NCBI RefSeq assembly: GCF_003049645.1
Contig: NZ_PYWK01000001.1
Location: 1,581,487-1,645,486 of the forward strand
Length of the DNA stretch: 64,000 bases
Source of the DNA: Metasolibacillus fluoroglycofenilyticus
Lineage (GTDB): Bacteria > Bacillota > Bacilli > Bacillales_A > Planococcaceae
Direction of reading: 5' to 3'
The notes under the pieces were generated by a model. It saw only the letters and a list, made by a program, of their open reading frames with translations. It ran no database searches and was not told the DNA's origin. Shown here in pieces: positions 35,769 to 46,781 of this stretch (its first letter is position 1; each line of letters starts with the position of its first letter). The position numbers and the translations under genes are program-made.

Positions 35769-36323
35769 TTAGCTCTCCTTGGACACAACCCTTGCCCCGA
35801 GTGAGCCTGTAAAATGCTTTAGTGCCCATGTATGCCCTTCAGGATTAAAGCTCGCCACGGCATCTTCATGAACGACGATATCAAAGCCTAAATTGTAAGC
35901 ATCCATCGCCGTATGCAGTACGCAAATATCAGTACAGACCCCCGTTAAATGAACTTCTTGAATTTTACGTTCTCGCAATAAAATGGCTAAATTAGTGCCA
36001 GCGAAAGCACTGTAGCGCGTTTTGTCGAAGGAAATGCAATTTTTCTTATTCGCTTCATAAATTGTTTTTACAGCACCGTAAAGCTCACGTCCATTAGTAC
36101 CTTCTATATTATGAGGTGGGAATAATTTTGTTTCTGGATGGAAAGTATCACCTTCATAATGAATATCATTGGCGAAAATTACCACATCGCTATTTTTTAA
36201 AAAGCTGTCAATCAACTCGACCATTCTGCCTTCAATTTGCTGTCCTGGCTCGCCGCATGTTAATTTGCCATCAGCTGCTACGAAATCATGCGTATAATCA
36301 ATAATGAGTAATGCTTTTGTCAA
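35769..36323 (-). CDS. Isochorismatase-fold hydrolase, nicotinamidase PncA-like
   Basis: A 184-residue cysteine hydrolase. Asp9 in ALLIIDYTHDFV, metal-site residues in FANDIHYEGDTFHPE, the Lys in FDKTRYSAF, and the nucleophile Cys in LTGVCTDICVLHTA are all present. The metal-site pattern and length match Bacillus nicotinamidase (converts nicotinamide to nicotinate for NAD salvage); a general isochorismatase-like role cannot be excluded. Confidence 0.85.
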   Translation of the reverse strand: MTKALLIIDYTHDFVAADGKLTCGEPGQQIEGRMVELIDSFLKNSDVVIFANDIHYEGDTFHPETKLFPPHNIEGTNGRELYGAVKTIYEANKKNCISFDKTRYSAFAGTNLAILLRERKIQEVHLTGVCTDICVLHTAMDAYNLGFDIVVHEDAVASFNPEGHTWALKHFTGSLGARVVSKES

Positions 36324-36722
36324 TTTTATTAGCCTCCTTTAATGCTATAACTAATATTATGCCATGTGTCATGACAACTGTAAAATAAGGAGGACGGGTT
36401 TGCTCGAAATGGTGTCTTTCTCTTACGGTGCAATGGAAATTCAGATTACATCTATTTACTTTCATTCTGAGGAAAGTCCACTAAACCTTGTGTTCCCCCG
36501 TTTTCAAGGAATTTTTTGATGGGTGAGTTTTTTGAGAAGCACTACAACAGTATCCAACATGCCGGCCACGCATGAATTTTTGAATTGTTTGTATTTTAAT
36601 GAATTACGCCAAAGGCTTTAACTTCTTCTTGCAGGAGGGAATATTTTTTCCGACTATTCGAAACATTTTGCTAATTTAATATTTTTACAGTATACTAAAA
36701 GAAAAGCAACGGAGTGATGAAT
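36324..36722 (+). other. Gap with degenerate repeat and a promoter
   Basis: 36400-36595 is a much-decayed copy of the MITE-like repeat, ending GTATCCAACATGCCGGCCAC. A promoter follows: TTGCTA (36668-36673), 17-base spacer, TATACT (36691-36696), aimed at the small gene at 36723. Confidence 0.55.
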
Positions 36723-36830
36723 ATGGATGTACAATTAATGAAGAAACTTGATCGACAAGGCTTGCTATTCGCGTTGGTTCACACCATTGTACTGTTAAAC
36801 GTTGCTGTTGATTTTATTTTCTTATCATAA
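36723..36830 (+). CDS. Small membrane protein (35 aa)
   Basis: ATG 36723 is eight bases after GGAG and downstream of a good promoter. The peptide has a basic head (MDVQLMKKLDRQG) and one membrane helix (LLFALVHTIVLLNVAVDFIF). A strong terminator follows at 36851. Promoter, ribosome site and terminator make a translated peptide credible; no family is recognised. A type I toxin-like or regulatory role is possible but unsupported. Confidence 0.55.
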   Translation: MDVQLMKKLDRQGLLFALVHTIVLLNVAVDFIFLS

Positions 36831-36850
36831 AAAATTATAGATGAAAAAGT

Positions 36851-36893
36851 TGGTGAAAAGTGATTGTTATTGAAGCTTTTCATCAACTTTTTT
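36851..36893 (+). terminator. Terminator after the 35-aa gene
   Basis: AAAGTTGGTGAAAAG and CTTTTCATCAACTTT form the stem, followed by a T-run. It lies before the PLP-protein gene at 36953. Confidence 0.82.
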
Positions 36894-36952
36894 TGTTGGT
36901 AGGATTTTTCTCCATTAAAGTCGAATCTACATTTAAAAGGGGGATGAATTTA

Positions 36953-38131
36953 TTGGAGAAATATGAAAATGTGTTCCAACATATTGAGCGTCCATTTGCT
37001 TGGTTAGATTATGATGCACTTGACCAAAATATTGATTTCGTTAATCGATTGGCAACAAAGCCAGTAAGAATTGCAACAAAATCTGTACGTTCCGTTAGCG
37101 TTTTAAAATACATTCAGGAGAAATTAGTAAATTATGCAGGTTTAATGACATTTACAGCAGCAGAAAGCGTTTATTTAATTGAACAAGGATTCAATCATTT
37201 GTTGCTAGGTTACCCAACCTTTGAAGAAAATAATATAAAAAAATTACTGGCCTACAGTAGAGCTGGAAAAGATATTACCTTTATGGTTGATGCATACGAG
37301 CAAGTTCAGCTTTTACAAAATTGTGCTGAGCAGATGCAGACGATGGCAAAAATATGTATTGATATTAATATCTCTACAAATTTTAAATGGATTTATTTTG
37401 GGACTAAGCGTTCGCCACTCGATTCACTGCAAAAATTAAAAAATTTTACAGATAAATTAACAGATTATCCGAATATTCGTATTCATGCACTCATGGGTTA
37501 TGAGGCACAAATAGCCGGTGTGCCAGATTTATCATTGGCAAACTCTCGAAAAATGCGTGCGAAAGGTTTAGTAGTGCGTCAGCTAAAAAAGCAATCAATA
37601 GAGAAAATCACTTCTTTTAGGCGGCTTGCTGTTGCACATGTGAAATCAATTGCGCCAGTGGCCTTTGTTAATGGTGGTGGCTCAGGAAGCATTACCTATA
37701 CCTGCGAGCAGCAGGAAATTACTGAAGCAACAGTCGGCTCTGCCTTTTTTGCACCTGCGTTATTTGATCATTATGATACATTAAATTTGCAACCCGCTGT
37801 CGGCTTTGCCTTGCGTGTTACACGCCAATTTGATGCACATACCTTTGTTTGCCAAGGAGGAGGCTATATCGCTTCAGGCGCTATCGGTGAAGATCGTGCA
37901 CCAGTATTTTTAAATGAAAATTATCAGCTATTGCCATTGGAGGGTGCTGGGGAAGTACAAACACCCTTTATTGATTCAACCGGTTCTTTAACAATTGGTG
38001 ATACAGTTTATTTAAGACATGCTAAAGCGGGCGAGCTATGTGAACGATTTACTGTTTTGCACGGTACACGTAACATGTGCTATGCAGGACCTATACTGAC
38101 ATATCGAGGTGAGCGACAATGTTTTCTATGA
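36953..38131 (+). CDS. PLP-dependent alanine-racemase-fold protein (amino acid deaminase/aldolase type)
   Basis: About 392 residues. The N-terminal barrel has FAWLDYDALDQNIDFVNRL and the PLP region VRIATKSVRSVSVLKYI (Lys in IATKS), as in D-threonine aldolase/D-serine dehydratase-like proteins; a second domain has GGGYIASGAIGEDRAPVFL. TTG 36953 is nine bases after AAGGGGG; ATG 36944 abuts that site. It overlaps the lactone oxidase gene by 13 bases. This pairing occurs in other Bacillales and actinobacteria; the substrate is not known to me. Confidence 0.8.
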   Translation: MEKYENVFQHIERPFAWLDYDALDQNIDFVNRLATKPVRIATKSVRSVSVLKYIQEKLVNYAGLMTFTAAESVYLIEQGFNHLLLGYPTFEENNIKKLLAYSRAGKDITFMVDAYEQVQLLQNCAEQMQTMAKICIDINISTNFKWIYFGTKRSPLDSLQKLKNFTDKLTDYPNIRIHALMGYEAQIAGVPDLSLANSRKMRAKGLVVRQLKKQSIEKITSFRRLAVAHVKSIAPVAFVNGGGSGSITYTCEQQEITEATVGSAFFAPALFDHYDTLNLQPAVGFALRVTRQFDAHTFVCQGGGYIASGAIGEDRAPVFLNENYQLLPLEGAGEVQTPFIDSTGSLTIGDTVYLRHAKAGELCERFTVLHGTRNMCYAGPILTYRGERQCFL

Positions 38132-39435
38132 ATAATTGGCAGCAGGGAAAAAGATGGACGAATTGGGCGAATAATATCGTTTCATATCCATCTACATATC
38201 ATGCACCTGCATCAATCGAGGCAATTCAGCAAATTATAAAAAATATGAAGAAACAACAAACATTGCGCGTTACAGGTGCTGCTCATTCCTTCAGCCCTGT
38301 CGCAATGCCTGAAGAGACAGCGCTAACATTACATAATTTGCGCGGTTTACTATCTGTTGATACTAAAAATTTAACGGCTACATTTTATGCCGGTACTTAT
38401 TTATATGAAATAGGACCATTACTAGCAAAGCACCAGCTCGCATTAATTAATATGGGCGACATTCAAGCGCAAACATTAGCAGGTGTAATTGCAACAGGCA
38501 CACATGGTACAGGTGTAACACTTGGTTCCTTCTCTTCAATGGTAACAAAATGGGGTTTTATCAATGGCTTAGGAGAATATATTGAACATGAGCGAGGTAC
38601 TGATGATTTATCGGAGGCACTGCATGTATCAATAGGCTTACTCGGTATTTTAGTTACTGTCACAATACAAGTTATGCCACTTTATAGTCTGCATTATGTA
38701 TCGGAAAAAACGAATTTAGAGGATGCGTTGAAAAATTTTCAACAAACTATTCGAACACATCGTCATGTAGAATGGTTTTATTTCCCCGGCAGCGACCTTA
38801 TCCAAGTGAAAAAAATGGATAAAGTTGCACCAGTTGAGCAAAATAAGTGGCAGCGCCATCTGAATGAAATGAATTTACAGCTCGTTGAAAATGGCTTATT
38901 TTACGTTATATCGGAGCTTTGCAAATGGCAGCCTCGAGCAAGCAGCTCTGTTAGTAAGCTTAGCTCAAAGCTTGTGTCTGAAGGTGTGCGGACAGATTTA
39001 AGCTACCGTATGTTTCCTTCCCCGCGTAGCGTCAAATTTACTGAAATGGAGTATGCAATACCATTACAGCATTTTGAAGCTTGTATGGAAGAAATACATG
39101 CAGTATTAAAGAAGGGTAAATTTACTGTTCATTTCCCGATTGAGTGTCGCACAACAAAAGGAGAGCAAGGGATGTTAAGCCCCACACAAGGAGAGGAAAG
39201 CGCTTTTTTAGCTTTCCATATGTATAAAGGAATGAATGAAACTCCGTATTTTGATTGGGTTCGAGTATTAATGAGAAAATATAACGGTAGACCGCATTGG
39301 GGAAAAGTAAATGATTACGACGCAACTAATATACGTGATTACTATCCAAAATTTGCTGCGTTCAATGAGCTAAGAAATGAGCATGACCCAAACAATATTT
39401 TTGTCACAAGTTATTTCCGCCGCATTTTTAATTAA
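38119..39435 (+). CDS. FAD-linked sugar-lactone oxidase (D-arabinono-1,4-lactone oxidase-like)
   Basis: A 438-residue flavoprotein. The FAD domain shows RVTGAAHSFSPVA (the His is the usual site of covalent FAD) and GVIATGTHGTGVTLGSFS; the C-terminal ALO domain includes VHFPIECRTTKG and the end HWGKVNDY...FAAFNELRNEHDP. Oxidises an alditol or sugar lactone in known relatives, giving hydrogen peroxide. Translationally coupled to the PLP protein upstream, so the two probably act in one pathway. Confidence 0.88.
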   Translation: MFSMNNWQQGKRWTNWANNIVSYPSTYHAPASIEAIQQIIKNMKKQQTLRVTGAAHSFSPVAMPEETALTLHNLRGLLSVDTKNLTATFYAGTYLYEIGPLLAKHQLALINMGDIQAQTLAGVIATGTHGTGVTLGSFSSMVTKWGFINGLGEYIEHERGTDDLSEALHVSIGLLGILVTVTIQVMPLYSLHYVSEKTNLEDALKNFQQTIRTHRHVEWFYFPGSDLIQVKKMDKVAPVEQNKWQRHLNEMNLQLVENGLFYVISELCKWQPRASSSVSKLSSKLVSEGVRTDLSYRMFPSPRSVKFTEMEYAIPLQHFEACMEEIHAVLKKGKFTVHFPIECRTTKGEQGMLSPTQGEESAFLAFHMYKGMNETPYFDWVRVLMRKYNGRPHWGKVNDYDATNIRDYYPKFAAFNELRNEHDPNNIFVTSYFRRIFN

Positions 39436-39464
39436 ATATCTCCGTATTAAGAACATATTAACGA

Positions 39465-39504
39465 ATGTTGGGAAATGTAGTAGTAGCCTACTTTTTCCCA
39501 ACAT
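39465..39504 (+). terminator. Hairpin after the lactone oxidase gene
   Basis: ATGTTGGGAAA and TTTCCCAACAT with inner GTAG/CTAC arms. Same design as the hairpin at 1455-1497. No clear T-run. Confidence 0.6.
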
Positions 39505-39659
39505 CTCCAAAAGCAATCAGACCCAACAAACAATTGTCTTTATTTTGTCATAATTACGAAAAAATTATTGGAATACAATAAAACGCATCGTTATCACAAT
39601 GAAAACGCTTACTAGTTATTTGATTTTTTTGAATTGTTTAAAAAATTAAAAAAAGCCTG

Positions 39660-39688
39660 TTGACGTCCCTATTTTTTCGTACTATGAT
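39660..39688 (+). promoter_or_regulatory. Promoter of ilvD
   Basis: TTGACG, 17-base spacer, TATGAT: a near-consensus SigA promoter, about 74 bases before the ilvD start. No T-box lies in this leader. An AT-rich partial palindrome just upstream (about 39635-39650) could be a CodY-like site, but the match is weak. Confidence 0.75.
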
Positions 39689-39761
39689 AGCGACAATCAA
39701 ATAAATCAATAACATTTGAATCAAAATAACCAAATGGAAAAACGTGAGGGGCGTTTCAAAA

Positions 39762-41432
39762 ATGAGAAGTGATATGATTAAGCTAGGAGTAGACCGTGCT
39801 CCTCATCGTAGTTTGCTTTATGCTACGGGGAAAGTGAAGGCGAAAGATTTAGATAAGCCTTTTATCGGTGTTTGTAATTCCTATATTGATATCATTCCAG
39901 GACATGTGCATCTACGTGAATTTGCTGATGTCGTCAAGGAAGCGATTATCGAGGCAGGCGGCATTCCATTTGAATTTAATACAATTGGTGTTGACGATGG
40001 AATTGCGATGGGACATATTGGGATGCGTTATTCGCTACCAAGTCGAGAAATTATCGCAGATGCTGCTGAAACAGTAATAAATGCGCACTGGTTTGATGGA
40101 GTATTTTATATTCCAAACTGCGATAAAATTACACCAGGAATGCTAATGGCAGCTGTCCGCACAAATGTACCATCGGTTTTTGTATCAGGTGGTCCGATGG
40201 AAGCAGGAACTTCAGCAAGTGGTAAACAGCTTTCGCTAACTTCTGTTTTCGAGGGTGTCGGCGCACATAAGTCTGGCAAAATGTCAGCAGAAGAGTTGCT
40301 CGATATCGAAAACAATGCATGTCCAACATGCGGCTCATGCTCAGGCATGTTTACAGCCAATTCGATGAACTGCTTAATGGAAATGCTCGGTGTAGCATTA
40401 CCAGGCAATGGAACAATCGTCGCAACAAGCGAGGAGCGTCACCGTTTAATTAAAGAAGCAGCGCACCATTTAGTGCGAATGATAAAAGAGGATATAAAGC
40501 CACGCGATATTATTACGAAGGAAGCGATTGATGATGCATTTGCATTAGATATGGCAATGGGTGGTTCAACAAATACAGTTTTACACACATTGGCAATTGC
40601 AAATGAAGCGGAAATTGACTATAACATCGAGGATATTAACAAAGTGGCAGAGCGTGTACCTTACCTAGCAAAAATTATGCCTGCGAGCGATATTTCGATG
40701 GATGATATTAATAAAGCGGGTGGCGTACAAGCGATTATTAATGAGCTAACAAAAATCCCAGGTGCCATTCATCCAAATCGTTTAACAATTACTGGTTTAA
40801 CGATGGGTGAGCTCGTTAAAAACGACCATATTACGGATGAGCAAGTCATTCGTACAAAGGATAATCCATATTCACCTGTTGGTGGGTTATCTGTCTTATT
40901 CGGCAATATTGCACCAGAGGGCTCCGTCATTAAAGTCGGCGCTGTAGACCCTTCCATTAAAGAATTTACTGGTGAAGCAATCGTCTTTGATTCTCAGGAA
41001 GAGGCACAAGCTGCTATTGATAGTGGAACAGTGAAGGAAGGGCATGTTGTAGTAATTCGCTATGAAGGGCCGAAGGGTGGTCCGGGTATGCCAGAAATGT
41101 TAGCACCGACTTCTGCAATTCAAGGCAGAGGCTTAGGAACAAAAGTGGCACTTATTACAGATGGACGTTTTTCAGGTGCATCACGAGGCATTTCAATCGG
41201 TCACATTTCACCAGAGGCTGCAGAAGGCGGGCCAATTGCTTTAGTAGAAAATGGCGATATAATCGTCATTGATTTACCAAACAGAACAATTAATTTACAA
41301 GTGTCGGACGAAGTGTTAGCGGAGCGCCGACAAAAGTTACAACCATTTGAACCAAAAATTAAGCGCGGCTGGTTAGCACGTTACTCAGCATTAGTAACAA
41401 ATGCTTCCCAAGGCGGCGTGATGAAAATATAA
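39762..41432 (+). CDS. ilvD: Dihydroxy-acid dehydratase
   Basis: Dehydrates dihydroxy acids to the keto-acid precursors of valine and isoleucine, using an Fe-S cluster. The 556 residues contain [24 protein letters not shown] and [15 protein letters not shown], which hold the cluster Cys residues, and [13 protein letters not shown] near the C-terminus. ATG 39762 is nine bases after GAGGGG. It has its own promoter and precedes the T-box, so it can be expressed apart from ilvB-leuD. Confidence 0.97.
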   Translation: MRSDMIKLGVDRAPHRSLLYATGKVKAKDLDKPFIGVCNSYIDIIPGHVHLREFADVVKEAIIEAGGIPFEFNTIGVDDGIAMGHIGMRYSLPSREIIADAAETVINAHWFDGVFYIPNCDKITPGMLMAAVRTNVPSVFVSGGPMEAGTSASGKQLSLTSVFEGVGAHKSGKMSAEELLDIENNACPTCGSCSGMFTANSMNCLMEMLGVALPGNGTIVATSEERHRLIKEAAHHLVRMIKEDIKPRDIITKEAIDDAFALDMAMGGSTNTVLHTLAIANEAEIDYNIEDINKVAERVPYLAKIMPASDISMDDINKAGGVQAIINELTKIPGAIHPNRLTITGLTMGELVKNDHITDEQVIRTKDNPYSPVGGLSVLFGNIAPEGSVIKVGAVDPSIKEFTGEAIVFDSQEEAQAAIDSGTVKEGHVVVIRYEGPKGGPGMPEMLAPTSAIQGRGLGTKVALITDGRFSGASRGISIGHISPEAAEGGPIALVENGDIIVIDLPNRTINLQVSDEVLAERRQKLQPFEPKIKRGWLARYSALVTNASQGGVMKI

Positions 41433-41442
41433 CAAATCGTTG

Positions 41443-41777
41443 ATGAGGTTAAAGGAATTAGAGACTTGTATCTACCAGAGAGCCGGTGTTGCTGGAAGCC
41501 GGCGGTACAACTAATTCCGACATCCCCTCGGAGTGAGCTATTAAACGCAATTTGCCATTAGATAGCTTCGGGCATAGTCAAAGTGCTCGTTATTAATGAA
41601 TAGTGTCCTGTCATTTAGTTGCACACAATTATTGTGGAATGACAGGAATTAACACTATTCTTGAGGTAGCATGATTTCGTCATGCTATAAATAAGGGTGG
41701 TACCATGGAAAGTCTTTTTCATCCCTACGTAAAGAGTAATTCTTTTGCGTGTGGAGAAAGAAGGCTTTTTTATTTAT
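41443..41777 (+). ncRNA. T-box leader of the ilv-leu operon
   Basis: Stem I is formed by GGAATTAG and CTAATTCC, with AGAGAGCCGG inside; the T-box AAGGGTGGTACCATGG lies at about 41694-41709, and the terminator pairs AGTCTTTTTC with GAGAAAGAAGGCTTTTTT up to 41777. Uncharged tRNA should stabilise the antiterminator. My fold puts ATC (Ile) in the specifier position within GACATCCCCTC, but the overlapping CTC (Leu) is the classical specifier of ilv-leu and cannot be excluded by eye. Confidence 0.95.
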
Positions 41778-41803
41778 TTAAAAATCATTAGGAGGCGTTT
41801 ATT

Positions 41804-43558
41804 ATGACGGCAAATGTTTCGCTAAGCGATACGGGGCATGAGGAAACACAAGTTGAAGAAATAAAAAAACCAAAAGATGGTGCAGATATTTTAATTCAAG
41901 CATTACATGACCAAGGTGTTGAAATTGTATTTGGCTATCCAGGTGGTGCGGTATTACAAATTTATGATGCGATGTACCGCAATCCTATTCGTCACATTTT
42001 AACACGTCATGAGCAAGGGGCTATTCATGCAGCAGAGGGGTATGCGCGTGTAACGAATAAAGCAGGTGTTGTTATTGCAACAAGTGGACCGGGTGCAACA
42101 AACCTCGTAACAGGTATTGCAGATGCAATGATTGATTCTTTACCACTCGTTATTTTTACAGGGCAGGTGGCGACATCTGTTATTGGCACTGATGCCTTCC
42201 AAGAAGCAGATATTATGGGCATTACGACACCGATTACGAAGCATAACTATCAGGTGCAAGATATTCGTGATATACCACGCATTGTTAAAGAGGCGTTTCA
42301 TATTGCTAATACAGGGCGCAAAGGACCAGTTGTTATCGATTTCCCAAAAAATGTGTCACAAGCGATTTTCACAGAAGGTGATATGCCAAAGGCTCCTGAA
42401 GAAATTTATTTGCCAGGCTACCAGCCAACATATAAGCCGAATTATTTACAAATTCAAAAGGCAATTCAAGCTATTTCCAATGCTAAAAAGCCACTTGTGT
42501 TAGCAGGGGCTGGCGTACTTTTTGCAGATGCACGCGAAGAATTAACAGAATTCATTGAAAAGTACCAATTGCCAATCGTTAACACATTGCTAGGCTTAGG
42601 CGGCATTCATGGTCAACATGAACTGTTTTACGGTATGGCAGGTATGCATGGGACATTTACAGCGAACGATGCGATTACAAATTGCGACTTACTCATTAAT
42701 ATTGGCGCTCGCTTTGATGATCGTCTAACAGGAAATTTAGCAACATTCGCACCGAATGCGACGGTTGTTCATATCGATATTGATCCTGCTGAAATCGGTA
42801 AAAATGTGCCGACAGACATTCCAATTGTGGCGGATGCAAAAGAGGCGCTAAACGCGCTACTGAAAAAAGATTTTGATGCACCGAATACGACAGAATGGAT
42901 TGCTTATTTAGAAAGCAATAAACAAGCATATCCATTATGGTATGAGGAAGCTGGTGAGGAGGTATTGCCACAGCAAGCAATTGAAATGATTCATCGTATT
43001 ACGGAGGGCGATGCCATTGTTACGACGGATGTTGGACAGCATCAAATGTGGGCGGCGCAGTACTATGCTTTAAACAATGGGCATAGCTGGATTACATCGG
43101 GGGGGCTTGGGACGATGGGCTTCGGCTTCCCGGCAGCAATTGGTGCACAGTTTGCCGAGCCTGATAAAAAGGTTATTGCCATTTGCGGCGATGCAGGCTT
43201 CCAAATGACAGCACAGGAGCTTTCTTTATTAAAGGAATTTGAATTACCTGTGAAAATCGTCATTTTAAATAATAGCTGCTTAGGGATGGTGCGACAATGG
43301 CAGCAAACATTTTATGAGGAGCGCTATTCCTCATCATTAATGCCTGTTCAGCCAGATTTCGTTAAGTTAGCGGATGCATACGGCATTAAAGGATATCGCA
43401 TCGACACATTAGAAGAGGCGGAGCGCATTTTTGCAGAAGCAATCAACTCAGACGAACCAGCATTGATTGATTGCCGAGTAAAGCAAATTGAAAATGTGTA
43501 TCCGATGGTAGCACCGGGCAAAGGGCTGCATGAAATGATTGGAGTGAAAAAAGGATGA
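41804..43558 (+). CDS. ilvB: Acetolactate synthase large subunit
   Basis: A 584-residue ThDP enzyme catalysing the first common step of branched-chain amino acid synthesis. Seen: the catalytic-Glu region [15 protein letters not shown], the FAD region [12 protein letters not shown], and the ThDP-Mg motif [12 protein letters not shown]...[22 protein letters not shown] precedes the ATG. First structural gene after the T-box; overlaps ilvH by four bases. Confidence 0.97.
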   Translation: MTANVSLSDTGHEETQVEEIKKPKDGADILIQALHDQGVEIVFGYPGGAVLQIYDAMYRNPIRHILTRHEQGAIHAAEGYARVTNKAGVVIATSGPGATNLVTGIADAMIDSLPLVIFTGQVATSVIGTDAFQEADIMGITTPITKHNYQVQDIRDIPRIVKEAFHIANTGRKGPVVIDFPKNVSQAIFTEGDMPKAPEEIYLPGYQPTYKPNYLQIQKAIQAISNAKKPLVLAGAGVLFADAREELTEFIEKYQLPIVNTLLGLGGIHGQHELFYGMAGMHGTFTANDAITNCDLLINIGARFDDRLTGNLATFAPNATVVHIDIDPAEIGKNVPTDIPIVADAKEALNALLKKDFDAPNTTEWIAYLESNKQAYPLWYEEAGEEVLPQQAIEMIHRITEGDAIVTTDVGQHQMWAAQYYALNNGHSWITSGGLGTMGFGFPAAIGAQFAEPDKKVIAICGDAGFQMTAQELSLLKEFELPVKIVILNNSCLGMVRQWQQTFYEERYSSSLMPVQPDFVKLADAYGIKGYRIDTLEEAERIFAEAINSDEPALIDCRVKQIENVYPMVAPGKGLHEMIGVKKG

Positions 43559-44070
43559 GACGTGTTATTACTGTAACCGTAATTAATCAAAGTGGTGTGT
43601 TAAACCGCATCACCGGACTTTTAATGAAGCGTCAATTTAATATTGAGTCCATTACAGTTGGCCACACTGAGCAGCCAAATTTTTCAAAAATGACATTTGT
43701 CGTACATGTGGAGGATGAAAGTAAAATCGAGCAACTGATTAAGCAAGTATCAAAGCAAATCGATGTGCTAAAGGTTAATGATATTACAGATAAAGCGATT
43801 ATCGTACGCGAGCTGGCTTTAGTAAAAGTCATCTCACCAGCAAACTTGCGAGCAGAGATGAATGCGATTGTTGAACCATTCCGACCACAAGTAGTTGATA
43901 CAGCGAAAAATGTGGTGACCTATCAGGTTATTGGTGACCCAGAAAAAATTGATGCCTTTATCGAATTAATTCGACCGTACGGCATTAAGGAGTTAACGCG
44001 TACTGGAGCAACTGCTGCTGTACGTGAAATTCAAAAAACAGATATACCGCAGCTCTCTATTTTGAAATAA
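43555..44070 (+). CDS. ilvH: Acetolactate synthase small (regulatory) subunit
   Basis: 171 residues with an N-terminal ACT domain ([31 protein letters not shown]) that binds valine for feedback control, and a C-terminal domain. Overlaps ilvB by ATGA, so coupled. Full length for the long IlvH type. Confidence 0.96.
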   Translation: MRRVITVTVINQSGVLNRITGLLMKRQFNIESITVGHTEQPNFSKMTFVVHVEDESKIEQLIKQVSKQIDVLKVNDITDKAIIVRELALVKVISPANLRAEMNAIVEPFRPQVVDTAKNVVTYQVIGDPEKIDAFIELIRPYGIKELTRTGATAAVREIQKTDIPQLSILK

Positions 44071-44090
44071 CAAAATAGTTTAGCATATAA

Positions 44091-45133
<1,043 letters not shown>

Positions 45134-45134
<1 letters not shown>

Positions 45135-46675
45135 TGCGAAAGATTGATATTTTTGATACAACGCTGCGAGACGGAGAGCAGTCAGCGGGTATTAATTTAA
45201 ACACAGCAGAAAAAATTGAAATCGCGAAGCAACTAGAGCGGTTAGGTGTCACAATTATTGAAGCAGGGTTTCCTGCTTCTTCACCCGGTGATTTTGATGC
45301 CGTTCATCGCATTGCAAGCACTGTGAAAAATTCGATTGTTACAGGTTTAGCTCGCTGCGTTCAAAAGGATATTGACGCTACTTGGGAAGCGATTAAAGTA
45401 GCGGAACAACCACATATTCACGTATTTTTAGCAACATCGCCTATTCATATGGAATACAAGCTGAAAAAATCGCCTGAGCAAGTTGTGGAGCAGGCAGTAG
45501 AAGCGGTGAAATATGCAAAGAAATTTTTCCCGCTCGTCCAATGGTCAGCAGAGGATGGCTTCCGCTCAGAGCGCGACTTCCTTGTGAAAATTATTAACGA
45601 GGTTGTTGCAGCAGGAGCAACGACAATTAATGTACCAGATACTGTTGGCTATGCATCGCCACAGGAATATGGTGAACTATTTAAGTTTTTACGTGAAAAT
45701 GTGCGGGGGGCGGACAATGTAAAGTTTTCTGCACATTGTCATGATGATTTAGGTATGGCAACCGCAAACTCGATTGCAGCAATTCAAAACGGTGCAGACC
45801 AAGTGGAGTGTACAATAAACGGTATCGGTGAACGAGCTGGTAACGCATCGCTTGAGGAAATAGGCGTAGCGTTACATATTCGCAAAGATATTTATCCATT
45901 TGAAACAGGCTTAAACTTAAAGGAAATTAAACGAACATCACAAATGGTGAGCCGTTTAACAGGTGTCGTTATCCAGCCAAATAAAGCGGTGGTTGGACGC
46001 AATGCTTTCGCGCATGAATCGGGCATTCACCAAGATGGCGTGCTGAAAAACCCTGAAACCTATGAAATCATTTCACCTGCATTAATTGGTGAGGATGAAG
46101 TGCCATTAGTATTAGGGAAGCATTCGGGACGTGCAGCCTTCCGCGACCGTGCAGTGAAAATGGGCTATGAGCTATCGGACGAAAAGCTAAACAAAGCATT
46201 TGCAGAGTTCAAAAAATTAGCGGACCGTAAAAAAGAGGTTACAGAAGAGGATTTAGTTACTTTATTAACAGAGCAGCAAGTTTTAGTGGAGGATGTTCCG
46301 TTATATGTGTTGAAAAGTGTACAAGTGCAATACGGAACAGAAAATATTCCAACCGCAACTGTTGCTGTTGCTACACCAAATGGTGACCTTGCAACAGCCG
46401 CTTCAACTGGCTCCGGCTCAGTCGAAGCAATTTTCAACACATTAGAGCAATTAGTAGGTGGCACAGTCAATATTTTAGATTATCGTGTTACATCTGTTGG
46501 CAAAGGGCGCGATGCTCTAGGGGAGGCAGTCATTAATTTACGCTATCACGGCTATACAACAATTGGGCGCGATGCTGCTCAGGATGTTTTAGAAGCATCT
46601 GCAAAGGCCTACTTAAATGCAATTAATCGACAATTGATTCAGCAAAGTATTCGCGCACACCAACCGACCGTGTAA
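45134..46675 (+). CDS. leuA: 2-isopropylmalate synthase
   Basis: A 513-residue TIM-barrel enzyme with a C-terminal leucine-sensing domain. [12 protein letters not shown] at residues 8-19, [28 protein letters not shown] and HESGIHQDG are the catalytic and metal motifs. Starts at GTG overlapping the ilvC stop. Condenses ketoisovalerate with acetyl-CoA, committing carbon to leucine. Confidence 0.97.
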
Positions 46676-46681
46676 CAAATG

Positions 46682-46731
46682 CCATGGGGATGCATTTGTA
46701 GGAACACGGGTTTGACAAACCATCCCCATGT
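46682..46731 (+). other. Hairpin between leuA and leuB
   Basis: CATGGGGATG and CATCCCCATG form a perfect 10-bp stem with a 30-base loop, just after leuA. There is no T-run, so it is more likely an mRNA processing or stability element than a terminator. This is the only sizeable gap inside the operon. Confidence 0.6.
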
Positions 46732-46781
46732 AACTTCAAAGAATAACGCGACGATATACGCGAGAAGGATAGGTGTTTTTT

